Origin: a virus
Virus record (IMG/VR): IMGVR_UViG_3300047094_001400
Location: 1 to 64,000 of that record
DNA length: 64,000 bases
Reading direction: 5' to 3' (one strand)
The notes under the pieces were generated by a model. That model saw only the letters and a program-made list of their open reading frames with translations, had not been told where the DNA came from and searched no databases. Position numbers and translations under genes: made by a program. The first letter of the stretch is position 1. The number at the start of each line of letters is the position of its first letter. Positions 19,381 to 28,783 of this stretch are shown here, piece by piece.

Positions 19381-22300
19381 ATGGCAGACGAAAGTAAAAA
19401 GAAAGCATACTACGATTCACTTGTTAGAGCAGGTGTAGTTCCTCCAGAGGTTTCTTATGATGCGTTTAATCTAAAAATAAGAGATACGAATTTTGCCAAA
19501 ATTGTTTATAGCGGATTAAAAACCGCTTCTGAACTTGGCATTGTAAAAGATATTCCAAGCGAACAGCAGTTTAATTCTGTTCTTCAGTCAGGTCAATTCC
19601 CAACACAGCCGGAATTGTCCGAAGATATACCAGAGGTTAAAGAAATAAAAGAAATGGGTGTTCCTGCCTCTAAACAAACAGCAATACCTCCTGTTTCTAA
19701 TATTCCTAACCAACCACAGCCTACTGCCGAAGAAACACAAATAGCACCTATTGACCAACAAGCAGGGCAAGTACAGGGAGGAATGCCACAGGCAAGACCA
19801 CAAATGACTATTCCGGGAATGCAACAGCCTGAAATGCCTGTTCCTCCTCTTGGTATATTTAATCCACAACAAGCAAAACCAATAGTACCTGAACAAGCAA
19901 AGCAACCACAAGGACAACAATTTCAATGGTCAGGAATGATAGCAGGTGGTGAGCCTGAAAAGCTACAAGTAAGTCCTGTTTCATCTACATCACAAATGCG
20001 TATAAGTGCAGAAGAAAAGCCAAAAGAAATGGCATTAGCACAAATACACAGAAACGCTATGAACCAAGGAGAATTGGCAACACTTGTTTCATCACTATCA
20101 AATCCAACACCTGAATCAATACAAAGAATAGCACAGATAAATGCGGAAATGGAAAACGCTCCGCAATCTGAGGCTATGCAAAATTTACAAAAAGAAGGAA
20201 GTTTTGCTAATATGCTTCAAGCAACGCCTGAGGTAATATATCAATCTTTGGCTTCAATGATAAGGTCTGGGTATGGAACTATATTGGGTTCAACAGCGGC
20301 AGGAGCAGCAGTAGGAAGCACTATACCTGTTCTTGGGAATTTGGCTGGAGCAGGTTATGGTCTTGGTACAGGTATGGTTGCGGCTGGTAGTCAAGTTGAA
20401 TATGCCTCAAGTTTAATGGAAGGGCTTCGTCAGCAGGGTGTAAATGTATCTAATCCAAACGAATTATCAATTGCTTTTTCTAATCCCAATATTATTAATA
20501 ATGCTCGTAAGTTTGCGGCAAAAAGAACCGCTGCAATTATGGTATTCGATGCAGCGACAATGGGTGTTGCAGGAAAACTTGGAGTAGGTAGAGCCTCATC
20601 TACATTAGGAAATGTTGCAAGACTTGGTGGTGAACTTGGTATTCAAGCCGCAGGTGGTTCAGCAGGAGAAGCGTTTGCACAATTTGTTTCTGGTCAAGAA
20701 ATAAATCCACAGGATATAATTATGGAGGGGCTTGGAGAATTAGGTGGTGCTCCTGGTGATATATTTTCTGCAAAATTAAGGGCGGTAAAAAGTCCGGAAC
20801 AAGTTCAAGCAGATGCCAATAGAATGGCGGCAAATGCTCCTATGAATGCAGAGCAAGTAGATGCGTTTGTAAATACAAGTGTTGAGGCAGGATTTATAGC
20901 ACCTGACAATGCCGAGCAAGCAAAAACAACACTTAATAAAGCAAATGAGTTAAACGCCAAAATTCCTGCTGAAATAAAGGACACGGAGTTAAGGGTTGCT
21001 GCGATAGGGTTGATTGAGGAAAGGGATAATCTTAATGCACAATTAGAAACTGTTGATGAGGCATTTAGACCTGCTATTCAGGAGAAGATTAAGGCTATCA
21101 ATGAGCAGTTGGCGGGAATGGCTACTCCGGAAGTTGTTGCTGAAACCATACCAACCCCTGCACCACAGGAAACGCCACAGGAAGCCCCTGTTACTCCCGC
21201 CACCACCGGACAGCAGGATATTCAAAATAGAAAACGGAAAGATTTACTTCCAGATGAAACAGAGTTTGCAAATGTTATAGGTGGTAGTAATTCAAACTCT
21301 AATATATCATCTTATAGAGAAGTTAATGGGATTGGAATAGCAGAATATACAAATCCAAATAATGGTCTTGTTGATGTTATTATGACAGGAACATCAGATA
21401 ACGATTATGTTGGTTATGTAAGAATATATGAAAATGGAAAGCCAACAAATAGGTGGACTTCCAAAATGGAAAACAAATCCGGTAATAAGGATAATTTTAA
21501 AACCATGATTACCGAGGTACAAAAACTATTACCAGAAAATCATGAATACACAGAAAAAACAAATATATCTCTTGATGGGGTTAGGGTTTATGCGAACAAC
21601 TTAAATAGAGGTTACGAGATTGCCACCGATAAAAATGGCAACCCTATAATAAATAATGTTCCATTAAACAATGCTACATTGTCATCTCTTCAATCTACAT
21701 CCGACCCTGATGCAATAGAAGATTTATACAACACAAGAACGGGGATTACAAGAGAAGAGTTTAATAAAATAAAAGAACAAATAAATTCACTGCTTCCTAA
21801 TACAGGGCTATTGTATAACGAGGCAAATGGCAGTGTGATAATACAACTTCCTGTTTTAAGAAAATCCCCCGCCACCACCGGACAGCAGGCTACGCCTGCA
21901 ACCACAGAAGTTGCCACCGAGGCTGTTACGGAAACACCTACGGGAACTACTGCGGAAGTGGAGGTAAAACTTGCAGAACTTCCTACAAAAACAATAGAAG
22001 CGGAGGTAGTATCTGAAACCCCTGTTGCTGGTGCCGAGGCTAACCCTGCTTTAGCAGATGTGGAAAGTACGGCAAAGGCGTTGGAGGGGGTGGATAAGGA
22101 AACAGAAGATTTATCTACTGCATTAATGGTTGCAGAAGGTAGTCTTAAAAACAATGATTTAAGAAAAAGTAAGCAAAGAGATAAATTTATACCAATAATA
22201 AAATCTCTTTTAAAAGAAGGTGAATATATTGGTCAATCTTTTAAAGGTCAAACATCTGAAAGTGCATCTAATTCAATATCCCAAACCATCTCCTCCGCCT

Positions 22301-25300
22301 ACCACTCTGCCAAGGCAAAACCTGAATCCGAAAGGACTGCACAGGAAACTGAATTAATTACCCAAGTCGAACAACTATTAACCCCCACACAAGATGCCGT
22401 TCAAAAGCAAACAGCAGGTCAAGTACCTGTTCAGTCAGGAACCACAAGTAGCCAAGAAGTGGCGGAAGGAGAACCCAAAGCAGAACCTCAAGGCACTGCC
22501 AACAAAGGTCAAACCCAAGAAACAGGGAAAGAAGAAGTAGGGGGAGAAACCCCTGCGGAAGTTGCAAGTTCTGAAATAGCAAACATATCAAATAAAACAT
22601 CTGTAAGAGATTTAGCGTCAATGCAAGATGGCGAAGTTTCAGCAGGAGTTTTTTCTGAACTAAACAAAGGTGATAAAATCACTATTGGTGGTAATGAATA
22701 TGTTGTAACTACCAAGACTAAAGGAACTAAAAAAACAGAGTTTAAAAAGAAAGACGGAACTACAAGTTTTTATACAAAAAGCACTCTTACTTTAAAAGAG
22801 GTAAACCCTGATGGAAGTTTAGGAAAACCAATATCAGGAACATTTGTAGAGTATGAAAATGGTAGAACACTGTTTACTGGAGGCAACCAGTGGAATAACT
22901 TGTCAAGAGATATTGAAGGCGATGTTACGATTGATTTGATTAATGAGAATAATAAATTTCATACTCCAAGTCAATCTTTTAAACTTGCACAACAATATGT
23001 TGATAAGATAAATTCTAATTTACCCAAAGAAAAAGCAGGAAAGCCCACCACGCCCACGGAAACCCCTGGGAAAGCCACGGCAACACAGGAAGCCCCAACG
23101 GGGGAGGTAGATAAATCTACCGAAGAACTTTTGGATGAAACCTTATCAAAATATGGTTGGTCAAAAGAACAAACAAAAAAAGGATACAATATAAAAAACT
23201 CCAAAGGAAATACAGTTGCTATTGCTGAAGTAAAATCAGGTGGAAAATATACTATATATGATGCTTCAGGAGCAAAATTACTTTCTGGAAACAAAGATGT
23301 TGTAGAAGCAGTAGAAAAAGTGGCTACAGAGTATTTCTTTGCTAAACCTAAACCAGCCACCACCACTCCTACTACTACCCCCACCACCGAAGTAACTCTC
23401 AACACTCCTAATGAAACAACTATTAAGGACATTGAGAAAATTGAAAACGCCACAGAAAAAGGTAGAGAACTCGCACTTTCTAAACCCGTAAACAAATGGG
23501 TTAAAAGAGCATTTGATACATTCCAAGACCTTTCAGACCGTGCTAAAAAAGCAGGAATCTATGACGGAACTACTCTCAAAATCGGTGGCAAAGAATATAC
23601 TGTTGATACCCCTGCTAAGTTCAAGGCATTCCTCGCACAATCACAAGCAAACTTTGACGCTATTAATGAGGCGGTAGATAAATCCGAAATTGATGTATTG
23701 AAGGCAGAAAGAGATACTTTGATACAAGAGTTTATTAAGGGAATGGGTAAGGCTACTATGAACCTTAACCCACAACAGGTATCATCGCTTGCTCAAATCG
23801 CTTGGAAGAACTTACAGATATTATTAAAGCAAACTAAATTATCAAGTGCAGGGGTAGCCTCTCAAATAAAGAAGGTAGTTGACAACGCTATATTAGAGGT
23901 TAATCAAATATTGGAACAATCAGGGCAAACATTATTAAACCCTGACAAAGACGACATCACAAATATAATCAATGGTGTCCGTAAGCTTGCTGAGGGAATT
24001 GTTGTTCCTCCAAGTCAAAATGCTGGTCAAATAGGAACTCCCGGACAGCCAAGTGCTACACAATCTCCTATTTACACAAAAGAACAGGAAGAACTTGCAC
24101 GACAAATGGAAAAGAAAATGGATGAAGGTAAGCCATTCATTTCTCGTAGTGAACCATTTTGGACTGCCGTAAAAAGGAAAACTGCTGAATTAAGACAGAA
24201 ATTAGATAGCCCTAAAGAACTATTGAATTTTGTCGAAAAAATGATAGGCACAACTCCAGGTTCATCTTACAATAGAACAAGGGAATTACCACTTGGTAGG
24301 GCTATGGAACAACTTCGTGGGAAAGCAAGGTCTTTGGCTTTGCCATACATGGAGAGAATATCAGAAATTCTAAAACCTATTGAAAGCAATCTTCCTGACT
24401 TTGAAAAGTATTTGATATACAGAAGAATTATTGATAGGGCTATACAGGATAAAGCCAACCAAGAGGCTTACAATCAAGGTTTGTTAAAGAAGAAGCCCGT
24501 AAGGAGAACAACAGGTGGAATGACAGAAACAAATGCTGATATTCTACTTAATAACCTTAGAAACAAAATAGGTGCAGATATGTTTGATAAGTTCACTCAG
24601 GCAGGGGATGATTTGCAACAAGTTTTTGACGACAACCTAAAAGACTTAGTTGATGCCGGAGTGCTTACACAGGATAGGTATGATGCCATTAAGGCTCAGA
24701 ATGAGTTCTATATTCCATTTGATGTTGTACAAAGGGATTTCAGGGGTAATGTTATTACGGGAACAGAATACGATAGGAGTACAGCACAAGGTCAAAAAGT
24801 TATTCGTGAAATAAAAGGCATTGATACACCTAAGAATGCTGCGGATGCCGATAAAACTATTGAGATATTTTACAAAATGATGCAAAACGGTGATATTGAT
24901 GTTGATTCATATTACTATTTAGCAACAGAAAAGATTACTGATGCAAGAAATCAAGGGAATATAACTCAACAGGAGTATGAGGAGTTGATGGATTCTTTAT
25001 CTGAACCTGGATTAGAATTACATTCGCCACTTAATAAAACACTTAATATCATTAATGCTTCTCAATATCAAGTTGCAAGACAAGGGTATATGGAAGATGT
25101 TGATAGGCTTGTTGATGCAGATACCAACAACGATTACTTTAAGAGGTTAGAGGATGGAGAAAAACTTCCAAGCGGTATGGCTATAATTACATACTACAAA
25201 GATGGAGTTCAGCAAAGAGTTGCGGTTGATGAAAAATTAAAACAGGCTATTGATGGAATGACCAAACCTGAATTAAGTGCTTTTGAACAAGTGTTAAAGG

Positions 25301-27009
25301 TTGCTTCAATTCCATTTAAGATAGCAGCCACATCAGCGAGTGTTACATTCCTTCCAGTAAACTTTGTAATTGATACGGTTCGTACATTAACATCAAAGGC
25401 AGGACTTGGTTCAGGTGCAAACATTACAGAAAGAGCTGCGTCTGTAATTCAAATTCCTGTATTATATTCAGAGGCACTTGTTGAAAGCATAATTGGAAAT
25501 TTATTAAACACTAAACTTGGAAATGCCTTAGGACTTAAGAGTATTACTCCTGAATTTATGTATAATCAATATGAGGATTGGAGAAAATCTCCATCATATT
25601 CAGAAGGAACTTACATGAATTACTTTACAGACAAGTTAAAATCAGGTAGGACAAAATCAGAAATCGAAGATGCTAAGTTTTTAGAAACTGTTCAAAGAAG
25701 AACTCAGACAATACTTGGCAAACCTGAAACAGCAAAGGCAATAGCAAACGCAATGCTTGGTGCAAAGCAAAAAACAAGAATGACTGTTGATGGGTTATTT
25801 GATATAATAAACTTAGTTGGTAAAATGCTTGAAAACTCACACAAGATTTATGGAAACATAAAACTTTCAGGAACAGAGGCAGGTGTTAGAAAAGGATTAG
25901 ATAGGTATATTGGAGGGTATATTGATAAACTTCATGGACAGAAAAAATTGACACAAGCAGAACTTGAAAATGCATTGGAGGAAATTAACGATGAAGTATT
26001 AAACAATATCGGCAGTCCAAACTTTGAACAAATTCCACCAAACATGAGGGCTGCATCTATTCTTTTGCCGTTTTTTGGTGCAGCGGTAAAAGGGAATATG
26101 ACTGATATTAGTAGAATGTTAAATTCGGTAAATACTGGTGCTTCTAAAAAAGAAAGAAAAGACGCATTGGTTTTTGCGGCAAGAAATGCTGCTGTGTTTA
26201 CGATTCCTGCTTTTATGACAGGGTTAGCAATGGCACTCAAAGATGATGATGATGAGGATAAGAAAATGTACGATGAGATGGATGAAAACTCCAAGTGGAA
26301 AAACATGATAATTCCAATACAGAGAGATGTGGATGGAGAGGGAGTTCAAACAGATTTTATTACAGTTCCTGTTCGTGGATTGCCTGTTGTTTTTAATTCT
26401 ATTGGTAGGGCATCAGGTCAAGCACTTGGAATGGCTATGAAAGAAAAATTAACAAAAGAAGAACTTAAAAATATATCAAAAGATTTATTGTATTCAAGTG
26501 GTTCTGAGATGATGACTTTTAACTTGGCTGACAAAACATACCTATCAGATATTGACCCAGAAACAGGCGAAAGAAAAGAAAGGCGGAAAGAGGAAGAGTG
26601 GGTTAATAGGTCTATGTCTGCTATTTCAGGATTAAATCCATTAATAAAAGCACCTCTTGAAAGAGTTGCAAACAAAAACTTCTTTGGTAAATATCCATTA
26701 TTCCCTGAAAACATTCGTGGCAAAAGGTTAAGAAATGCAATATTAAATGAAGTAATTGACCCCGAAACAGGAGAGCCAATAAGTCCATCATTGCTTAAAA
26801 ACAAGTTTACTCCTGAGTATTCGGTAAATCTAAGTAAGAAGCTTGAAAGGAATGGAATTAGAATAACTCCTATTGCTATTGACCACTTTTTTGATTCATT
26901 CCTTGCAGGTGCTCCTGAAAAGTATGATGTAGGTGCTTATGAATCTATGAAGCGTAGGTTCCTTTGGAAAGAAAGAAAACTTGCATACGGAGAAAAACCC
27001 AAAAACTAA
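19381..27009 (+). CDS. Giant polyvalent-type internal virion protein, 2542 residues
   Basis: This is the largest gene here. Disordered Gln/Pro-rich start; a glycine/alanine-rich hydrophobic stretch at about 285-345 (GTILGSTAAGAAVGSTIPVL) able to cross membranes; then several Thr/Pro/Glu linkers with repeated PATTGQQ units joining small beta modules; then, from about 1560 to the end, a conserved helical region (for example LPVNFVIDTVRTLTSKAGL near 1990). The last region resembles C-terminal domains of large polyvalent phage proteins delivered with DNA, by memory of the family. No lytic transglycosylase or protease motif was found with confidence. Linker-joined modules suggest a protein assembled by domain addition. 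Confidence 0.6.
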   Translation: MADESKKKAYYDSLVRAGVVPPEVSYDAFNLKIRDTNFAKIVYSGLKTASELGIVKDIPSEQQFNSVLQSGQFPTQPELSEDIPEVKEIKEMGVPASKQTAIPPVSNIPNQPQPTAEETQIAPIDQQAGQVQGGMPQARPQMTIPGMQQPEMPVPPLGIFNPQQAKPIVPEQAKQPQGQQFQWSGMIAGGEPEKLQVSPVSSTSQMRISAEEKPKEMALAQIHRNAMNQGELATLVSSLSNPTPESIQRIAQINAEMENAPQSEAMQNLQKEGSFANMLQATPEVIYQSLASMIRSGYGTILGSTAAGAAVGSTIPVLGNLAGAGYGLGTGMVAAGSQVEYASSLMEGLRQQGVNVSNPNELSIAFSNPNIINNARKFAAKRTAAIMVFDAATMGVAGKLGVGRASSTLGNVARLGGELGIQAAGGSAGEAFAQFVSGQEINPQDIIMEGLGELGGAPGDIFSAKLRAVKSPEQVQADANRMAANAPMNAEQVDAFVNTSVEAGFIAPDNAEQAKTTLNKANELNAKIPAEIKDTELRVAAIGLIEERDNLNAQLETVDEAFRPAIQEKIKAINEQLAGMATPEVVAETIPTPAPQETPQEAPVTPATTGQQDIQNRKRKDLLPDETEFANVIGGSNSNSNISSYREVNGIGIAEYTNPNNGLVDVIMTGTSDNDYVGYVRIYENGKPTNRWTSKMENKSGNKDNFKTMITEVQKLLPENHEYTEKTNISLDGVRVYANNLNRGYEIATDKNGNPIINNVPLNNATLSSLQSTSDPDAIEDLYNTRTGITREEFNKIKEQINSLLPNTGLLYNEANGSVIIQLPVLRKSPATTGQQATPATTEVATEAVTETPTGTTAEVEVKLAELPTKTIEAEVVSETPVAGAEANPALADVESTAKALEGVDKETEDLSTALMVAEGSLKNNDLRKSKQRDKFIPIIKSLLKEGEYIGQSFKGQTSESASNSISQTISSAYHSAKAKPESERTAQETELITQVEQLLTPTQDAVQKQTAGQVPVQSGTTSSQEVAEGEPKAEPQGTANKGQTQETGKEEVGGETPAEVASSEIANISNKTSVRDLASMQDGEVSAGVFSELNKGDKITIGGNEYVVTTKTKGTKKTEFKKKDGTTSFYTKSTLTLKEVNPDGSLGKPISGTFVEYENGRTLFTGGNQWNNLSRDIEGDVTIDLINENNKFHTPSQSFKLAQQYVDKINSNLPKEKAGKPTTPTETPGKATATQEAPTGEVDKSTEELLDETLSKYGWSKEQTKKGYNIKNSKGNTVAIAEVKSGGKYTIYDASGAKLLSGNKDVVEAVEKVATEYFFAKPKPATTTPTTTPTTEVTLNTPNETTIKDIEKIENATEKGRELALSKPVNKWVKRAFDTFQDLSDRAKKAGIYDGTTLKIGGKEYTVDTPAKFKAFLAQSQANFDAINEAVDKSEIDVLKAERDTLIQEFIKGMGKATMNLNPQQVSSLAQIAWKNLQILLKQTKLSSAGVASQIKKVVDNAILEVNQILEQSGQTLLNPDKDDITNIINGVRKLAEGIVVPPSQNAGQIGTPGQPSATQSPIYTKEQEELARQMEKKMDEGKPFISRSEPFWTAVKRKTAELRQKLDSPKELLNFVEKMIGTTPGSSYNRTRELPLGRAMEQLRGKARSLALPYMERISEILKPIESNLPDFEKYLIYRRIIDRAIQDKANQEAYNQGLLKKKPVRRTTGGMTETNADILLNNLRNKIGADMFDKFTQAGDDLQQVFDDNLKDLVDAGVLTQDRYDAIKAQNEFYIPFDVVQRDFRGNVITGTEYDRSTAQGQKVIREIKGIDTPKNAADADKTIEIFYKMMQNGDIDVDSYYYLATEKITDARNQGNITQQEYEELMDSLSEPGLELHSPLNKTLNIINASQYQVARQGYMEDVDRLVDADTNNDYFKRLEDGEKLPSGMAIITYYKDGVQQRVAVDEKLKQAIDGMTKPELSAFEQVLKVASIPFKIAATSASVTFLPVNFVIDTVRTLTSKAGLGSGANITERAASVIQIPVLYSEALVESIIGNLLNTKLGNALGLKSITPEFMYNQYEDWRKSPSYSEGTYMNYFTDKLKSGRTKSEIEDAKFLETVQRRTQTILGKPETAKAIANAMLGAKQKTRMTVDGLFDIINLVGKMLENSHKIYGNIKLSGTEAGVRKGLDRYIGGYIDKLHGQKKLTQAELENALEEINDEVLNNIGSPNFEQIPPNMRAASILLPFFGAAVKGNMTDISRMLNSVNTGASKKERKDALVFAARNAAVFTIPAFMTGLAMALKDDDDEDKKMYDEMDENSKWKNMIIPIQRDVDGEGVQTDFITVPVRGLPVVFNSIGRASGQALGMAMKEKLTKEELKNISKDLLYSSGSEMMTFNLADKTYLSDIDPETGERKERRKEEEWVNRSMSAISGLNPLIKAPLERVANKNFFGKYPLFPENIRGKRLRNAILNEVIDPETGEPISPSLLKNKFTPEYSVNLSKKLERNGIRITPIAIDHFFDSFLAGAPEKYDVGAYESMKRRFLWKERKLAYGEKPKN

Positions 27010-27015
27010 CAACCG

Positions 27016-28062
27016 ATGAAAATAAAATTCAACAGCCACATAGTTCATAGCGGAATGGAGGAGCCTTTGTATGTAAGCAGGGCTACTGCGGAAGATGTAG
27101 TGTTTGTAAAAGTAACAGAAACCGATTTTGAACATTTTAAGATTCTCCCAATGTATAACTGGGAACTTGAAAATGGTACTTACAAAGGCACTATTCCATT
27201 CAAAAAAGACGCTTTGGTATGTCAGTTGGCTTTTAAGGCTGACTACCTTGTGCATACACCTACCTATGTAAAAATGAATTTTTCCTGCGGAGAAGAATCT
27301 GAGCAGGTAGAATTTAAGATTTTGGAGGACAACCTCGGAATTGAGATATTAGAAAAAAGTCTTAACTTTGGTACGCTGAAAGTTGGTCAATCCTTTGACC
27401 ACGAATTTGAAATTAAAAATACCAGTGAGTATGAAATTCAAGTCAATAGTTTCTATTGCAATTTACCTAATAGCATTGTCTTTGGCGGTATTCAGCCTAT
27501 AAAGATAAAGCCGGGTAAAACTGCAAAAAGAAGTATTCAGGCTACGGTTTTAAGACCGTTTGATATTACGAGAACCGCTTTGATAGTAACATACGAAGTT
27601 GGGGGTATATCTATTTCTTCAAAATTTAAGATGGCGATAAACATTTCAGGGGTTGATAATTCTTCTTTACCATTCAAGGTATCGGTGTTGCCTATAAAGG
27701 TTAATGGCATTCCTAAGACAGGCGTAACGGAAGTTGAGCATTTTGTAGGAGATGCTATTCGTGTATTGGGAGTTGAGGGGGCAGGAGTTATTTCTGTTCC
27801 TATTAAGGTGAGTGCTGAAACGGATCAAAGCATTCGTGTTATTGGTGCTACTATTACGGGTGGGGAATTAATTTCTGTGGTAAAAAGACCTGAAGCAAGC
27901 CAGATTGAGATAGATGGTTTTGATAGTACGACCTTAAATTTCAGTTTTGTTCCTAATAAAATTGAGGGCATTGCGTCTGTAAAGGTATCGTTTTCAATAC
28001 TTTACGGAGAAAACAAACAGGATGTGGTGTTAGATATAGTGTGGGGGGTAAGTAAAAATTAA
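27016..28062 (+). CDS. Tail protein with Ig-like domains
   Basis: A 348-residue, beta-rich protein. Around 115-205 it carries LNFGTLKVGQSFDHEFEIKN, the signature of immunoglobulin-like ASPM/SPD-2/Hydin (DUF1573-like) domains, and the remainder looks like two more beta sandwiches. Such domains are common adhesive modules in Bacteroidota phages and hosts. Its place after the internal virion proteins and before Cys-rich tail proteins suggests a tail or receptor-contact role. It has no export signal, so it is a virion component rather than a secreted protein. Confidence 0.6.
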   Translation: MKIKFNSHIVHSGMEEPLYVSRATAEDVVFVKVTETDFEHFKILPMYNWELENGTYKGTIPFKKDALVCQLAFKADYLVHTPTYVKMNFSCGEESEQVEFKILEDNLGIEILEKSLNFGTLKVGQSFDHEFEIKNTSEYEIQVNSFYCNLPNSIVFGGIQPIKIKPGKTAKRSIQATVLRPFDITRTALIVTYEVGGISISSKFKMAINISGVDNSSLPFKVSVLPIKVNGIPKTGVTEVEHFVGDAIRVLGVEGAGVISVPIKVSAETDQSIRVIGATITGGELISVVKRPEASQIEIDGFDSTTLNFSFVPNKIEGIASVKVSFSILYGENKQDVVLDIVWGVSKN

Positions 28063-28075
28063 CTAATTTTGGGTT

Positions 28076-28783
28076 ATGTCAAGTACCTACTGCGATAAAA
28101 TTCGGTTTACCAAGGATGTATATAACCTTGGGTATGTTCATATTGGAGGGGATTTTACTACTAACCCTATGATATTTGCAGGGGTATTAGCGGTTGAATT
28201 AGACCCTGATATGCCAAGGGGACAATTAACTTTGATAAGTAGTTGCCCTAACCAAATTAAGTTTGTGAATTGGACTAATCAATTAGAAAGTCCGTATTAC
28301 TACCAAGTTCCTGTTCCTCCTGCTAATCCTTCTAATTTACTTACAGGAGGCAATACATACTATATTCCTTTCAACTTAGATGTAAGGGAGTGTGGTGAAT
28401 TTGAGTGTGAAATATCATACGAATATGTATTTGAAGTCCCCAATACAAGTCCTGTTGAAACAATTATTTGTACGGGAACAACAAAGATAATGGCGTATCA
28501 AGCCACTTGTGATTTTGTTACTTGTTTGTTAGAGGCTTCTGAGGTGTATTGCAACTTAGATGAATCTTGCATTGAGGAGATATGTGATAACCCTTGCTAT
28601 CAAAGATTTGTAAGGTTGTTCTTAATTGACCAAACGATTGACTACAAGGTAAGCAGATTTGACTGGAAAGCCGTTGATGGGCTTTACAAACAAGCATTAG
28701 TAGATATTTGTCCGTGTGATTGTAGTGGGAATAGAAATGCCATTGGCGAGGCTGAATCTTTAATTTATAGTAGGAATGTCTAA
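28076..28783 (+). CDS. Cys-rich tail/fibre protein with shared C-terminal module
   Basis: A 235-residue protein. The N-terminal 140 residues are beta-rich (an Ig-like plan, with CPNQIKFVNWTNQLES). The last 80 residues have a dense Cys pattern (CDFVTCLLEASEVYCNLDES, then CIEEICDNPCYQRF and CPCDC). A closely similar pattern ends the next protein. The gene overlaps the next one by eight bases. Probably a tail or fibre component; the Cys module may bind metal or form disulfides after release. Confidence 0.55.
   Translation: MSSTYCDKIRFTKDVYNLGYVHIGGDFTTNPMIFAGVLAVELDPDMPRGQLTLISSCPNQIKFVNWTNQLESPYYYQVPVPPANPSNLLTGGNTYYIPFNLDVRECGEFECEISYEYVFEVPNTSPVETIICTGTTKIMAYQATCDFVTCLLEASEVYCNLDESCIEEICDNPCYQRFVRLFLIDQTIDYKVSRFDWKAVDGLYKQALVDICPCDCSGNRNAIGEAESLIYSRNV

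Noticed and set aside
21690-22154. Minus-strand open frame of 154 codons in the giant virion gene
   Set aside because: Val/Ser/Ala-rich mirror of a Thr/Glu/Ala-rich linker on the sense strand; no start context.
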